64,000 bases of DNA from NCBI RefSeq assembly GCF_019175285.1, contig NC_056527.1, forward strand, positions 118,466,133 through 118,530,132. Direction: 5' to 3'. Made by a program: the position numbers and the translations under genes. This DNA is from Sceloporus undulatus. Taxonomy: Eukaryota; Chordata; Lepidosauria; Squamata; Phrynosomatidae. A model generated the notes under the pieces. The model saw only the letters and a program-made list of their open reading frames with translations, made no database searches and was not told the DNA's origin. Position 1 is the stretch's first letter, and the number at the start of each line of letters is the position of its first letter. Of this stretch, positions 20,745-31,998 are shown piece after piece.

Positions 20745-21350
20745 TATCCAGGCTGGGAAAAGCCACCAAACCCAAGATGACCAGATGGCCCAACTGCAAA
20801 GGAGGACAAGGCACTGTAAGACGCAGGACCTTCGAGAAAAATGGAAGACATTGTTGTTATTATTATTATTATTATTATTATTCAGCTTTATTTATATAGT
20901 GCTGTAAATTTACACAGCACTGTACATCCAATCTTTTAATTAGACGGTTCCCTGCCCTGAGGCTTACAATCTAAGAAGACAGGACACAAAAGGAGAAGGG
21001 AATGGTGTTGGGGAAGGGGATCAGGTCCTGGAGTTCAGCTTTCCTAAAAACACCTCCTAGAAATATAAAGTCATGCTTCTTAGTCAAGCTCAAAATGGAG
21101 GGCACTGGGGAATTCTTCCCGGAGAGAGAAGGTTGGAATGTAGGACATGTCCTGGGAAAGGAGGATGCTTGGTCACCTTGGACAAGGCACCCCAAAATGA
21201 TTAATGGAAGAGCCAAATAAACGCTAAAAACACTCATATAAATGCATGCTTCTTAGCCATGCTCCAAATGGAGGGCATTTGGGAATTCCTCCTGGAGTGA
21301 AGGCTGACATGTAGGACATGTCCTGGAAAAGGAGGATGCCTGGTCATCTT
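20745..21350. mobile_element. 'GACCAGATG' fold-back repeats with nested insertion
   Basis: Phrases of the family (ATGACCAGATGGCC, GGACATGTCCTGGGAAAGGAGGATG, TAGGACATGTCCTGGAAAAGG) recur. At about 20851-20998 lie an ATT microsatellite and a common lizard repeat, TTTATTTATATAGTGCTGTAA...CTTACAATCTAAGAAG, which interrupts the first copy. Two tandem right halves follow, near 21060-21190 and 21235-21345. Confidence 0.55.
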
Positions 21351-21868
21351 GCATTAAACTGGTTCCACTGGAGGGGGGGGTTGTCCATTTTCTGGCCTTG
21401 ACCCTTTCTCAAAAGAAGTCAGGGATCAGGATAAAGATAAAACTAAGGCCTCTTGTCTGGTTTTTCATCCGAAGTGTGGAAAAGTACCGCAAGACGGTGG
21501 TGATGACAACGGCTGTCCAGTTTGGCCGGCTTTAAAGGAGGATTAGGGGCAAATGCAGGGAGGATTAAGGCTATCGGTGGCTACTGGTCCCAATGGTCAT
21601 ATATATTTCTCCCAGTCAGAAGCAACATGCCATTCTCTCTTTGCTCAGTTACTGGGAGGAAGGTGTGAAATGGAGGATGCATTTGTTTTGGTCTGGTTCG
21701 TCTCCTCAGGGCCCTTCTGGCATTCTTTCATAGCTTGGGGAAGTTTATTCTGGGGTCAGAAAGTCCCAGAATTTTCCCCAGAGTTGGCCATGCGACGGCA
21801 ACTGGTTGCCCACTATGGCAACTGAGACTGCTGGGCTAGAGACCCTTCAGGCCCTTCCAATATGAGAG
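21351..21868. other. Intergenic sequence, no gene recognised
   Basis: No exon, RNA gene or named repeat was recognised. The open frame at 21553-21825 has no visible domain and no convincing splice sites. Confidence 0.4.
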
Positions 21869-21871
21869 TCT

Positions 21872-22066
21872 TAGGCTGCATCCACACTGGAAAAATAACC
21901 TGGTTTGGCATGGTTTTAACTGCCCTGTCTCAAGGCTATGGAATTCTGGGAGTTGGAGTTTGTTGGGGCCCAGAGCAGAGCTCCCAGAATTCCATAGCCT
22001 TGAGACAGAAAAGAGTTAAAGTGGGGCACAACTGGGTTATTTCTCTAGTGTGGATGCAGCCCAGGG
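21872..22066. mobile_element. Fold-back MITE
   Basis: It begins GGCTGCATCCACACTGGAAA and ends GTGTGGATGCAGCC. The inner arms AAGGCTATGGAATTCTGGGAG and CTCCCAGAATTCCATAGCC are paired. Same family as 15843-16020 and 41490-41710. Confidence 0.78.
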
Positions 22067-22434
22067 TTCAAATCTCTTCTCAGACACCAAAGATTATCAC
22101 ACCAGGCCAATCCCGTTATAATCCCATCATTATCCCACTATTATCTAGGATAATAATTAATAATGGGAGAATAGTCTTTCAACCACTGATCTTTTCACAC
22201 AATTGCGCAATTACGGAACATTAAGCGGTCAAAAACGGGGAAATCGCGCTTTTAGCTTCCATACCTGAGTAGCCTTGGGCAAGTCATACTCTCTCAGCCT
22301 CACAAGGAAGCAATGGCGCACCGCCTTCGAATAAACCTGGACCAAAAAACGGAAGGAAAAGCAGTGAGATGTAAGGGTTCCAGTGCAGGACTTGGCCATG
22401 GAAACAGAATGGGTTACAACAACATAAATTCAAT

Positions 22435-22635
22435 CCAGTTTGAGAATGCTTTAACTGCCCTGGCTCTGGCTAAGGCATCCTGGGACTTGTAGTTTATTGT
22501 GGCACCAGAGTTCTCTGACAGAGAGAAGGCTCAATGTCTCACAGAACTACAGTTCCCAGAATTCCCTAGCACTGAGGCAGGGCAGTTAAAGCGGTCTCAA
22601 ACTGGATTATTTCTGCAGTGTGGGTTGCACCATAA
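22435..22635. mobile_element. Fold-back MITE
   Basis: ATCCAGTTTGAGAATGCTTTAACTGCCCTGGC faces GGCAGGGCAGTTAAAGCGGTC and AACTGGATTATTTCTGCAG. The interior is TTCTCTGACAGAGAGAAGGC. Second subfamily of the palindromic MITE. Confidence 0.75.
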
Positions 22636-23254
22636 TTACTGGTAACTGGTTGTTTTTTTATGGGACAACAAGACTGCAAGAAAGTCAAATTTTAAAACCT
22701 AAGGCCAGCCGGAAGAGGGACATTGCTCCCTGGCTTCCAGGCACTTCTCAGAACTAGCTGTTAAAGGGGCTTCCTGGGATTTGGGGAGGGATTCCTCCAA
22801 GTTTGATGCTGTTTTATCAATGCCATTTTTATTATTATTTCAAGGAAGCAATAGAAAACCAACAAGCCATTCCCATCCCATGATTGTTAACAGCAACAAG
22901 CTCCTTTTCAAACAGAATAAACGGCTTCTAAAGTAACTTTAAAAAATATATTTCCATTTCCATTTAAAGTAACTAAAGAAAAGTACATTACATTTGAAGT
23001 AACCTTTCCAAACCTCTGATGTTGGGTGAACCCAATAATGTGGACCATTTTCCTGGGCTTTGCTTCTTTAACAGAAAACGTGCGAACAGAGGCAGAACAA
23101 AATGGAAAGAAAAGAGAGAAGTTCTTACCTCTCAAAAAAGGAAGAGCAGTTCAACACATTTGAGCTCATTTTGGTCCAAACCAAACCATATACAACATGG
23201 GAAAGGAAAGCGCCAGCTCAGGACAGTAAACAGATGCAGGTTGTGCTTCCCTTC
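22636..23254. other. Intergenic sequence, no gene recognised
   Basis: AT-rich, with no exon or recognised repeat. The interior (22900-23150) reads as unique sequence. Confidence 0.4.
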
Positions 23255-23530
23255 TCCAAAATGCTTGGGCCCAGAAGTATTTTGAATTTCAGATGTTGTT
23301 GGAGCATGGAATATTTGCATATACATAATGAGATCTCTTGGGGATGGGACCTAAGTCTAAACATGACATTCATTTAGGTTTCATCATACATACCTTATTA
23401 TACACATAGCCTGCAGATAATGTTACACATAATGCTTTTAATAATTTTGTGCATGACACAAAGTTGGTGTACACTGAACCACCAGAAAGCAAAAGCGTCC
23501 CTGTCCAGCTCCCCAGGAGGACCATTTCGG
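23255..23530. mobile_element. Old Tigger-like DNA transposon segment
   Basis: Phrases such as AATATTTGCATATACATAATG, GGGGATGGGACCTAAGTC, AATTTTGTGCATGA and GAACCACCAGAAAGCAAAAG match, from memory, the interior of an old Tigger-type transposon widespread in mammalian genomes. No terminal repeats or transposase are visible here. A related end-containing fragment lies at 25100-25425. Confidence 0.5.
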
Positions 23531-25099
23531 AGTAGTTCAGATTTTGGAAATCTGGATAAGGAAGGCTCTGCCTGTATGTGTGGAACCTCCTAGACATGGC
23601 CTCAAGGCTTCTTTCAAAATGCATCCTGGGATTATTTCTTTTACCAACCTTAATTTTTCTTATGATTTCCATTTTGCTGGCCAGATCTATGCTTTTTTTT
23701 TAACTTGGTGAGGTTTGGATGGTGAGAAATGCATGCCCTTTTTCTCTGTCTTGCCGCTCAATGCATGCTCAGGGAGGGATTTCCCTTCCAGTTATTGGCA
23801 GGCACACATGGCTACAGTATGGTAAAAGCCCTAGATGTTAGAAGAAAACTGGCTCTCCCCACCTTTATTGTGTTGGAGATGATCAGACAGGGGACGAAAC
23901 GTCCTTGTCCCATCCTTCTCCTATTCTTATAGTGCAATTGCAAGAAGATTTTAATACAATGTCACACTTCTCCTGTCATTATCCCGTCCAGAAAGTGTGA
24001 TTGATTGCAATTGCACAAAAGACTTTCAAATTATGTTGCACAGATCCCATCATTGAAGCGCCATTGGCTGGCATTTTGCGTTAACGGGAGTTCGCATTAA
24101 TGCAATGGCGCTTCAATGACGGGACAGTAGCGCTGCAATCTTAAAGCCTTTTGTGGGATTGCAGTCAAAGCTGGGATAAGGATGAGGGAACGATCAGTCC
24201 TTACCCCGTCTGTGTGTGATGATCTCCATGGTCTACTCTAGACACGTTGCTGCAACCTGACACCCAAACAGTTGTGTTTCTCCAGCCCAACTTCACCATC
24301 TCAATGTCGATGCAGTTAAAACTTTTCCAGCTAGACAGAGAAGGAGGAAGAAAAGTGAGCACAAAAAGACTTTGTAAAAAGGAGCTTCTTTCCAGAGGCA
24401 TTGTTTGATAAAGAATGCTCCTATCTTCCTCCAGCTTTCTCCCAGACATCCTGCAACGCACCACCTTCCTGTCACCAGCCCCAGCAGGCAGACACACTCC
24501 TTTAGAAAGTGGTGGAGTCTGGATGGCCATCTGTCAGAAGGAATGCTTTGATTGTGAGTTCCTGCATGGCAGGATGGCCCTTAGGATCTCTTCCAGCTTT
24601 ATGAGTCTAATCTAAGTCCTGGTTTCCCAATACACCAGTTTGCCAAGCTAGGACTGTCAATTCATTCAGGCAAATGTGTTGTGAGTTTAATTAGTTCTTC
24701 TCACGTCTCCAGAGACTGGGCTGCACTCTACATGTGCTCAGGAGCACCCTCATCTATCCTACAGGCATGGAAAACATACAGGTTCAGGGTCCAAACTCCA
24801 CCTCAGACAAAGCCCCGACTGTGTTTCTCTCCGTCAGTCTGTGTATCTTTCATCCCTTCCTTCTTTTGTCACTTCCCTATAACCTATTCATTTATTCATT
24901 AACTTTATTCAAGGTTTTGGAAAGCAGAGGATGGAATGAATGCGTTGCAAACAACATGTACTTGGAATTCACTAGTTTTGAGGGATAGCAAGGTAACAAA
25001 GGCATATTTGGGGGGGTTGCAGGATGCAAAGGCACATTTCCAACCTAACAAGAGCCAAGTGATTGTATGAACGTGTAAAAAGTTGAACAGTTCATACCG
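23531..25099. other. Intergenic sequence with a small palindrome and LINE end
   Basis: At 24052-24067 CATTGAAGCGCCATTG is exactly mirrored downstream by CAATGGCGCTTCAATG (near 24104-24119), within a diverged fold-back element (about 23980-24225). At about 24525-24612 a CR1-type LINE 3' end is present (GAGTTCCTGCATGGCAGG, CTCTTCCAGC). The remainder has no recognised gene. Confidence 0.5.
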
Positions 25100-25425
25100 G
25101 CTGAGTCTCCCTTATCCAGAATTCTGACATCCAAAATACTCCAAACGCCAAAACATGTTTCATGGGTAGCCGAGAGAGTGATGCCTTTGCTTTCTGATGG
25201 TTCAATGAACACAAGCTTTCTTTCATGTGCACAATTATTAAGAATATGATGTACAAAATTCCCTTAGGGCTACGTGTGAAAAAGGCGTAGACAAAACATA
25301 ATGGAGTATTGTGTTCAGACTTGGACATATAAGCAAATGCAGGTATTCCAAAATCTTGGGGAAAATCCAAAATCTAAAGCACTTCTGGTCCCAAACATTT
25401 TGGAGAAGTGAGACTCAACTTGTAC
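25100..25425. mobile_element. Tigger-like element with inverted ends
   Basis: The left end CTGAGTCTCCCTTATCCAGAA and the right end TTTTGGAGAAGTGAGACTCAAC are inverted copies. ATCCAAAATACTCCAAACGCC and AAATCCAAAATCTAAAGC mirror each other inside. The structure and phrases match the ends of the transposon whose interior appears at 23255-23530. Confidence 0.6.
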
Positions 25426-25959
25426 CAGTTTTCTGAAAAGAGAGGATGGAATGAATGAGTTGCAAGGAGGAGGAAGACAGGTGTTTATGATTAGCTCCCT
25501 TCTTTTGGGGAGAGCAAGGCAACCAACAAAGGCACGTTTTGGGGATGGGCCTTGGTCTCAAACAGAACAAAAGAGCTAAACCTATTTATTCATATGTAAA
25601 AGGTGGACAGTTTGTTACTTACTTTGTTAGCTGTTTTCAAGAACCTGTTAAAGAGTTATTGACACATTATTTCCCCCCAGGTTTTAACTGGCCTTCCTAT
25701 CATCAGTCTTCCAAAACAAGAGCAGAAAAAAAGGAACCAGGTGCAGCAATGCAATGCCAAGGGGCAACCTGGGTCTCCAACCAAGGAGTTTTCTGTGTTG
25801 CTAATAGAATCTGAAACGTTTTTCCTGTCCTTTGAGATCTTTTGCAGCCAGAGAAAGCAATGGCCTCTTTCTGCAGGATCCCTCCATTACTATCTAAACT
25901 CAGAACAACCACCACAACATCTTGACAAAATGCAGGCCTGTGACTAACACTGTCATATT
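25426..25959. other. Intergenic sequence, no gene recognised
   Basis: No exon, RNA gene or recognised repeat. The 91-codon frame at 25539-25814 has no recognisable domain. Confidence 0.4.
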
Positions 25960-26475
25960 CTTAACACCTTTACTGGATGAAGAAGCCAGTGGAGCTTCGA
26001 AGTCTTGTATTTTGTGCATTTGGCTGACCCCATGAAGGTATCGCTGCTTTGTGGATTTTGGATGTTAGAGTGTAGGACCCCCCCCTCCTCCAATACCAAA
26101 ATCCAGGGATGCTGAAGCCCTGTTATATTTAATGGTGTAGTGAAATGGTGTGCGTTATATAAAACATAAATCTCAAAAAAGGCAAAACTTTGATTTTGCC
26201 ATTTTTGGAATTTATCTCTCTTTGGAATATTTCCAACCTGTGGATGACTGAATCCATGGATATGGAGGGCTGGCTGTATTGCACTTCTCCCCAATGAAGA
26301 AGATCAGCAGGTTATTTTGCCAGTACTCTGAGGAATGGCAGGAATCAATTCCTTCGAAAGCTTGCAGTGTGTATTTTGTGCATTTTGCTTGGCCCCATAG
26401 AGGTATCACTGCTTTGTGGGTTTTGGATGTTACTGTACTTTTCTCCCAAAGAGCTACTGAAGAGGATCCGCAGGT
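25960..26475 (+). mobile_element. Penelope-like tails (family C) with nested Tigger-like piece
   Basis: Plus-strand blocks ending in a GCCCCATAGAGGTATCACTGC-type tail occur near 25965-26065 and 26285-26440, and a diverged one near 26440-26515. Each carries a GATGAAGAAG or CTGAGGAATGG plus CGAAAGC-type core. A Tigger-like segment (about 26068-26276, ending ATATGGAGGGCTGGCTG then TA) separates the first two. Confidence 0.45.
26322..26368 (+). ncRNA. Hammerhead-like motif (family C)
   Basis: CTGAGGA at 26328-26334, then a stem with GGAAT and ATTCC around CA, then GAAA at 26356-26359. Spacing between the boxes fits a hammerhead stem II. The bases after GAAA (GCTTGC) do not give an obvious NUH cleavage triplet, so this call is weaker than family A or B. 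Confidence 0.4.
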
Positions 26476-26887
26476 TGTTTTCCCAACACTGAGAGCAATG
26501 CAGGAATCAACGACTTAAAAAACAGCAAAGGAACTGTGCTCAAAGTCTCTGGCTTTTGTTGGCTCTAGGACTCTCCCGGCCTCTGGTTCCCATTTCTCCT
26601 GGTGGAAAGAATCCCAACCTTTCTGGGAGGTCACTGGCCAGAAAACCTGTGACCGGTGGCCACTGGTCCGGGGTTATCTCCCCTTGCCAGCCCCATTTGC
26701 ACACACTTCCCTAGCGCCCTGTGGGTCAGGCGCCGGGCAGGAAACTGAAGGGCAGAAGCCATTTGCTAGCCAGGAAGGGCCAGTCACAAGCCACTGCCCA
26801 GGCCCCAGGACAAGCTTTGCTGCCACCAACATGATGGACAGTGGTCATCGCCACAGAGGCCACTGCAATACCCAGTGGGGCATTTCA

Positions 26888-26965
26888 CCAAAAGTGTGGC
26901 ACAGCGGTTTGAGGGTTGGGCTATGACGACTCTGGAGATCAGGGTTTGAGTCCCAGCTCAGCCAT
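26888..26965 (+). mobile_element. 5' part of a tRNA-derived SINE
   Basis: GTGTGGCACAGCGGTTTGAGG and AGGGTTTGAGTCCCAGCTCAGCC give the tRNA-like head, and the body is missing. A half MITE (GCTGCATCCACTCTGGAGAAA..., about 26980-27110) follows directly. Confidence 0.6.
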
Positions 26966-27110
26966 TAACCCAGCTGGGGCTGCATCCACTCTGGAGAAAG
27001 AACCGCTTTTCAGCATCCTGGCTCAAGGCTATGGGCTTCTGGGAGCTGGAGTTTGTTGTGGGGCCCAGAGCATTTTAAATCCTGTTTCTGCACAGGGTAA
27101 ACCGGGTGTG

Positions 27111-27914
27111 AAAAGCTCCTTAGTCTTCTCCGCCAGAGAGCTCTGGTGCCATAAGAAACAAGCTTCCTCCAAGCAGCCCTTCAAAGAGAGCCATGCCAGT
27201 GGCCAGTAGGCACAGTGGCCACATCCTGCCAGTTTAGGGGCAGTCTTGGAAAATGTGCTTTTGGAGGGGTAAATCTGAGAATGCCTCATCCAGCATAGTC
27301 ACTGTGCAAAGGGCTAGTAGCCATGGAGCTAGTAGACCTTCCAGCTTCAGGAGCAGTCTACCAGAGCTCAACCAGACCTCTCCCTCCTCGGTCCAGCAGC
27401 CTTGTCCCATGCCAGCTCTTTTGGTGGCTTTGGGGACACTTCCAACCCTGGGCTGCCCTGGGCAACTGCCTGGCCCTCAGTGGCAGCCCACTCCTCACCC
27501 CAGAGGGTTGTGTGTGTGTGTCTTTGTGTGTCGGTCTGTAGGATTTGTTGTGTAGTTCCCCTCCTTTTCTCACTCCAGGCCTCTTTTGGATGGAGGAATT
27601 AAGAGTCGGCTATGAGCAGCTCTCAATCCAAATTGATTCCAGACAGAACCAGGCCAGGAAAAGCGGGGCGGCGCTTGGGGGGCAATGGAGGGGGGTATTC
27701 CTTTTGGGGAGGGAGAGGAGGAGATGATGGTCTCTGGCTGGCTAGTTTAAGGGCTCTATAAAAACCCAACCTGTTTTGAATTAGGCTGGCCCCTCTCTCC
27801 CCCCTCCCACCTGACACCCCGATAAATTTAGAGTCTGCATCCGGATTTAGGATTTATTTTATGTGGGGGGGGGGGAGATGAGACAAAAGGAGGAGAAACA
27901 GAGGAAGGGTGTCC
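27111..27914. other. Largely unique sequence with a TATA-like motif
   Basis: No coding exon is supported. A plus-strand CTCTATAAAAACCC motif lies near 27752-27765, in otherwise unique sequence between 27560 and 27860. It has the form of a core-promoter TATA box but no following exon could be identified. Confidence 0.35.
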
Positions 27915-28795
27915 CTTTTATGGGTAGGGTTTCAGGGTGACAAGAAGGAACCCCACAAGGAAGAGGGCTGAAGAAGAGATGCCCTTCTTTTGTGAAGGTT
28001 TTGGGGGTGCCAAGAAAGAACCCCACAAGAAGGATGGTTGCCTCTCTTTTGTGCAGGATTTGGGGACGGAATCCCACAAGGATTTGGGGATGTCAAGAAA
28101 AATTTGGAGGTGCCAAGAAGGAAGGTGCATTTGTGCAGGATTTTGGGGTGCCAAAAAGGAACACTTTAATTAAGAGGAATGGAATAGGGGTGTCTCTCTT
28201 TTGTGCAGGATTTGGGGGTGACAAGAAGGAAACCCATAAGGAGGAGGAACGGAGGAGTAGTGTCCCTCTTTTGTGTAGGATTTGGGGTTAACAAGAAGGA
28301 ACCCCACAAGGAAGAGAGATGAAAGAGAGATGGCCCTTTTTAGTATAGGGTTTGGGGTGCCAAGAAGGAACCCCACAAGGAGGAGGGGTGCCTGTCTTCT
28401 GTGCACGATTTGGGGGTGGCAAAAGGGACTCCACAAGGATTTGGATGTGCCAAGAAGGAACCCTGCAAGGACAAGGGCCGGAAGAGGGTGCCCCTCTTTA
28501 GTGCAGGATTTGGGGGTGTGAAGAAGGAACCCCACAAGGAAGAAGGCTGCTTCTGTTTTGTTCAGGATTTGGGGGTTCCAAGAAGGAATCCCACAAGGAA
28601 GAGGGATGAAGGAGAGGTGAGCATCTTTAGTGCAGGATGTGGAAGTGCCAAGAAGCCCCACAAGGAGGAGGTCTGAGGAAGAGACACCCCTCTTTTATGC
28701 AGGATTTGGGGGTGCCAAGAAGGAACCCCACAAGGAAGAGGGCTGGATGAGGGCTGCCCCTCTGTAGTGCAGGATGTGGGGGTGCCAAGAAGGGT
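27915..28795. repeat. G-rich minisatellite, ~70-bp units
   Basis: The phrase CCAAGAAGGAACCCCACAAGG recurs in exact or altered form about fifteen times, with spacing mostly 60-75 bp. Each is preceded by a GTGCAGGATTTGGGGGTG-type phrase. Some units are truncated to roughly half. Several frames stay open on both strands because units lack stops, but the result is not protein-like. Confidence 0.85.
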
Positions 28796-28799
28796 GGAA

Positions 28800-29050
28800 G
28801 GGGGAGAGAGAACACAACCACGTGGAACCAGATCCCTGCCAGAGTGTGGGGGGTGGCGCGTGTGCCCCCAACACGTCTGTCCAGATGTTCCTCATCTGTC
28901 GGCCAGCCTTGCGTGTTTTGAATATCTCCATTTATCTTCTCCCTGCGCTGATATTCAAAACGGCTCAGGAGCCAGAGAGTGGATTTTGAGGCCAGAGGGA
29001 GAGGAGGGGGCCATGCCACGAGGCGCTTTAGGCAGCCAGGACCCCAGCCC
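28800..29050. promoter_or_regulatory. Candidate conserved non-coding element
   Basis: Unique sequence after the minisatellite carries nested inverted repeats. GTTTTGAATATC (28915-28926) is exactly mirrored by GATATTCAAAAC (28950-28961), with TTTATCTT (GATA-type core) in the 23-bp spacer. CAGATG and CATCTG E-box halves face each other near 28882-28898. Such clusters fit an enhancer; function is inferred only. Confidence 0.3.
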
Positions 29051-29682
29051 AGCTCCCTACTCTGCAGGGGGGTCGTGTCTGCTGTAGACAATGTGATCAA
29101 AAGCAGATTGTGGTTCTCTCCTTCTACACACAAGCACACACATACCCACTCCATCTTGTCTACATGGGTTTTTGTAGCACTTCCCCCCTGGACAGCCCAA
29201 ATCTATTATCCTCCATTCCCTCCTCTGCCTTAAATGTGGAACTCCCCCTCCCTTCCACAAAAGGGACCCCAACTCATCCCTCCATTCTCTCTGGGGCATG
29301 ACACACACACACACACCCTGTAACTCCAACCCACAAAACCTCTTTCTCCCTCCCCAAGATTCAGCCCAGGAGTCTTATATCCTAGCCAAATTTGTGATTT
29401 TATTGGGGACTACAAGTCACAGCATCCCCATCTAGGAGATTGCTGGCTGAAAAAAAGTAACTTTCCCCAACTCAAATCCCAGCTCTTGGAACTGGGGGGA
29501 AAACATCTGAGAGGAAGGGTTATTATTTGCAGCTTGCAGGGGAGGAGGAAACTACAGAACCCAGAATCCACTGATTGGAAAAAATCTGGGAACTGTATTC
29601 CACAATGGGTCACTTGCCCTTGCCTCCTTGGCTACAAATTGATGGGAAGGGGCCAGGTTTGGGAGGTGAGGTAGCTTGGGAA

Positions 29683-29683
<1 letters not shown>
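29051..29683. other. Intergenic sequence, no gene recognised
   Basis: Short AC runs lie near 29125-29150 and 29302-29318. No exon or RNA gene is supported. Confidence 0.4.

Positions 29684-29724
<41 letters not shown>
29684..29724. repeat. AT dinucleotide microsatellite
   Basis: About twenty AT units, uninterrupted. Confidence 0.95.
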
Positions 29725-29726
<2 letters not shown>

Positions 29727-30885
29727 CAAGTATATACAGTATATTACAATTTCCATTGAGTGGAAAAATTATGGGAGTTATAGTATACAGCGGCCACTTT
29801 TAATTTGTCTACTTGGTGGGCAGGGAATTATGGAAAGAGGGACTAGCCTGGGAGGAAGAGGGGTATTCACATTCTGTTAAGATTGCCCTTTCTTTGGACT
29901 GCAGCTCCCAGAATCCCCCAGCCAGCCATGGCTAAAGTAGTCATTGGAGCTGGCTGGGGGATTCTGGGAGCCATAGTCCAAAAAAGAAGCATGGGAGCTG
30001 TAGTCCATAGAAAATGGTGTTTTTTTTCACCCCACACTCTGCTCCCAGCCCCATCTCCCTGGTCAATCTTTGCCTGAAAATTGCCATTTTTTGGGGGAGG
30101 GGGGGAGTCCTTGATCTTTCCAAGTTGTTTCCTCTAGTTCCCCAACCAAGGGACATAGGGGTCCCCAACTTCCCCACTTTAACCCCCTCTGTGCCACCCC
30201 ATTAGTGCTATTAGCCATCTTTTTTTCCCCTACTAACCCCCCCTCTAAAAAAAAAACCCCATTCCTGGAAAATCTTTTTGTTCTGGGGTTCCTCTTGGGA
30301 AGCCCTGCGAGGGAGGAAACCCAACCAAGCTGAGGAAATGACAACACAGCCATTATTTGGGGCCTATTCTCTGCGCTGACCTCTTCTTCTCTTGGAGGGA
30401 TCCTCTGTCTCCATCAGACATGGCTTGTGCGTTATTTGTATTTCGTTGCATTGGCGCTGGGGGGAATGCACCAACTTTTAGAACTACAGAAGGTCCCTGA
30501 ACCCTGTTCCACCCAAGGCTCCGCTGCTGCATTGGCACTGGGCCTTGTTGAAGTTGGCAGTGGCTGAAAGGAACCAAAGCAAGCCTTGGGAAACCGAATT
30601 CTTATTTTTGGACCACAAGTTCCAGAATCCCCCACCAAGCCAGCCTTCCAAACTGCCAAGCTTGAGAAACCGACTTCTTACTTTTGGACTACACATTCCA
30701 GAATCCCCCACCAAGCCAGCCTTCCAAATTGCCCCGCTTAGGCAATTCAAAATCCTTTCCCCAAGCTTGGCAGTTTGGAAGTCTAACTTGCTGGGGGATT
30801 CTGGAACTTGCAGTCCAAAAAGAAGAGCAGAACAACTTCTAGCGACGCCTCACCTAAAGGTCCTGGGTCTCCAATTTTTGTGGTC
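29725..30885. repeat. Several short palindromic 'cagaatccc' repeats
   Basis: CAGCTCCCAGAATCCCCCAGCCAGC and GCTGGCTGGGGGATTCTGGGAG face each other at about 29901-29970. A tandem pair of about 110-bp units lies at about 30598-30740 (CACCAAGCCAGCCTTCCAAA twice), with an inverted partner near 30760-30815 (CTTGGCAGTTTGGAAG). No exon is supported. Confidence 0.55.
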
Positions 30886-30889
30886 TGTC

Positions 30890-31455
30890 TCCAGCCAGGA
30901 GATGACTCAGTGCTAGGGAATCCTGGGAGCTGTAGTTTATTGTGGCATCAGAACTCTCTGATAGAGAAGGCGAAATATCTAACAAAACGACAGTTCCCAG
31001 GATTCCTAGCACTGAGCCAGGCAGTTAAAGCAGTGTCAAACTGGGTTATTTCTTCAGTGTGTTTTGGATTTTAGAGGGGTGGGGAGTCTGTGTATTTACT
31101 TAGCTTCCTCCCACCCCAGTTTACACACTGCAGAGATCATCCAATTTGAGATTGCTTTAAGTGCCCTGGCTCAGTTCTAGGGGAACCTGGGGATTGCAGG
31201 TTGCAGTGGCACCAGAGCTCTCTGATTGAGAAAGCTAAATATATCACAAAATGACAGTTCCCAGGATTCCCTAGCACTGAACCAGGACAGTTAATGCAGT
31301 CTCAATTTTTTTTATTTCTGCAGTGTGTTTTGGACCCAGGACTCACCCTCCACTCTGCTTTAGACAATTTGACCAAATCCAGGATTCTGTAGAATGGAAC
31401 CACAGCAGTCAAAGCGGTGTCAAACTTCATTATTTCTACAGTGTAGACATACCCC
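30890..31455. mobile_element. Two and a half fold-back MITEs in tandem
   Basis: Copies run about 30890-31075 and 31125-31330, each with TAGGGAATCCTGGGAGC or similar and AGGATTCC-TAGCACTGA-type mirrored arms and a CTGCAGTGTG or CTTCAGTGTG end. A right half follows at about 31378-31455 (GTCAAACTTCATTATTTCTACAG). All share orientation and spacing, suggesting local duplication or targeted insertion. Confidence 0.65.
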
Positions 31456-31954
31456 TTATTATACCCTCTTGGTCATATTCTAATGTTGTTCAGCTATCCA
31501 AAGGTTTTAATGTGTGCAATGTAAAGAGGAAAAGGATTTGTGGATTCGTTGTACAGTCAACTTACAGACAGATTGCTTGTCATCCGTCCAAAGAGCCACG
31601 CCGTAAATGCACCCTTTTGGATAAACAGACCTGCCCTCTCACCTCTGATAATGGTTTCCGTTGCAGTTGGTGGCAGAACAATAACCCATGGCAGATGAAT
31701 GCCTGGCAAGGGCTGGAGGCATTTCCTGCAGGGCGGGTTGGGGGCCTTCAGGAGAAAGGAAGGAGAGAGAGATCATAAAGCAGCAGCCACCAAATAATAA
31801 TGCATTTTGCTGACACTCAGAAATTACGGAGCAACACACAGGAGCCAGGCTCTCCGTGTTTCCCAAACGCTGAGCAACAAAACAGAGAGCCTCTCTTTTG
31901 CGCATAGAGAGGTTCAGAGACAGGACTCCTGGGTCCTTTGGGGGAGACTGGCTG

Positions 31955-31998
<44 letters not shown>

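Noticed and set aside
23860-23920. GACGAAACGTCC resembling the 3' half of a hammerhead
   Set aside because: No CTGANGA box at the required distance and no stem II.
27937-28691. Long open frames on both strands
   Set aside because: They are produced by the ~70-bp minisatellite unit lacking stops, not by a gene.
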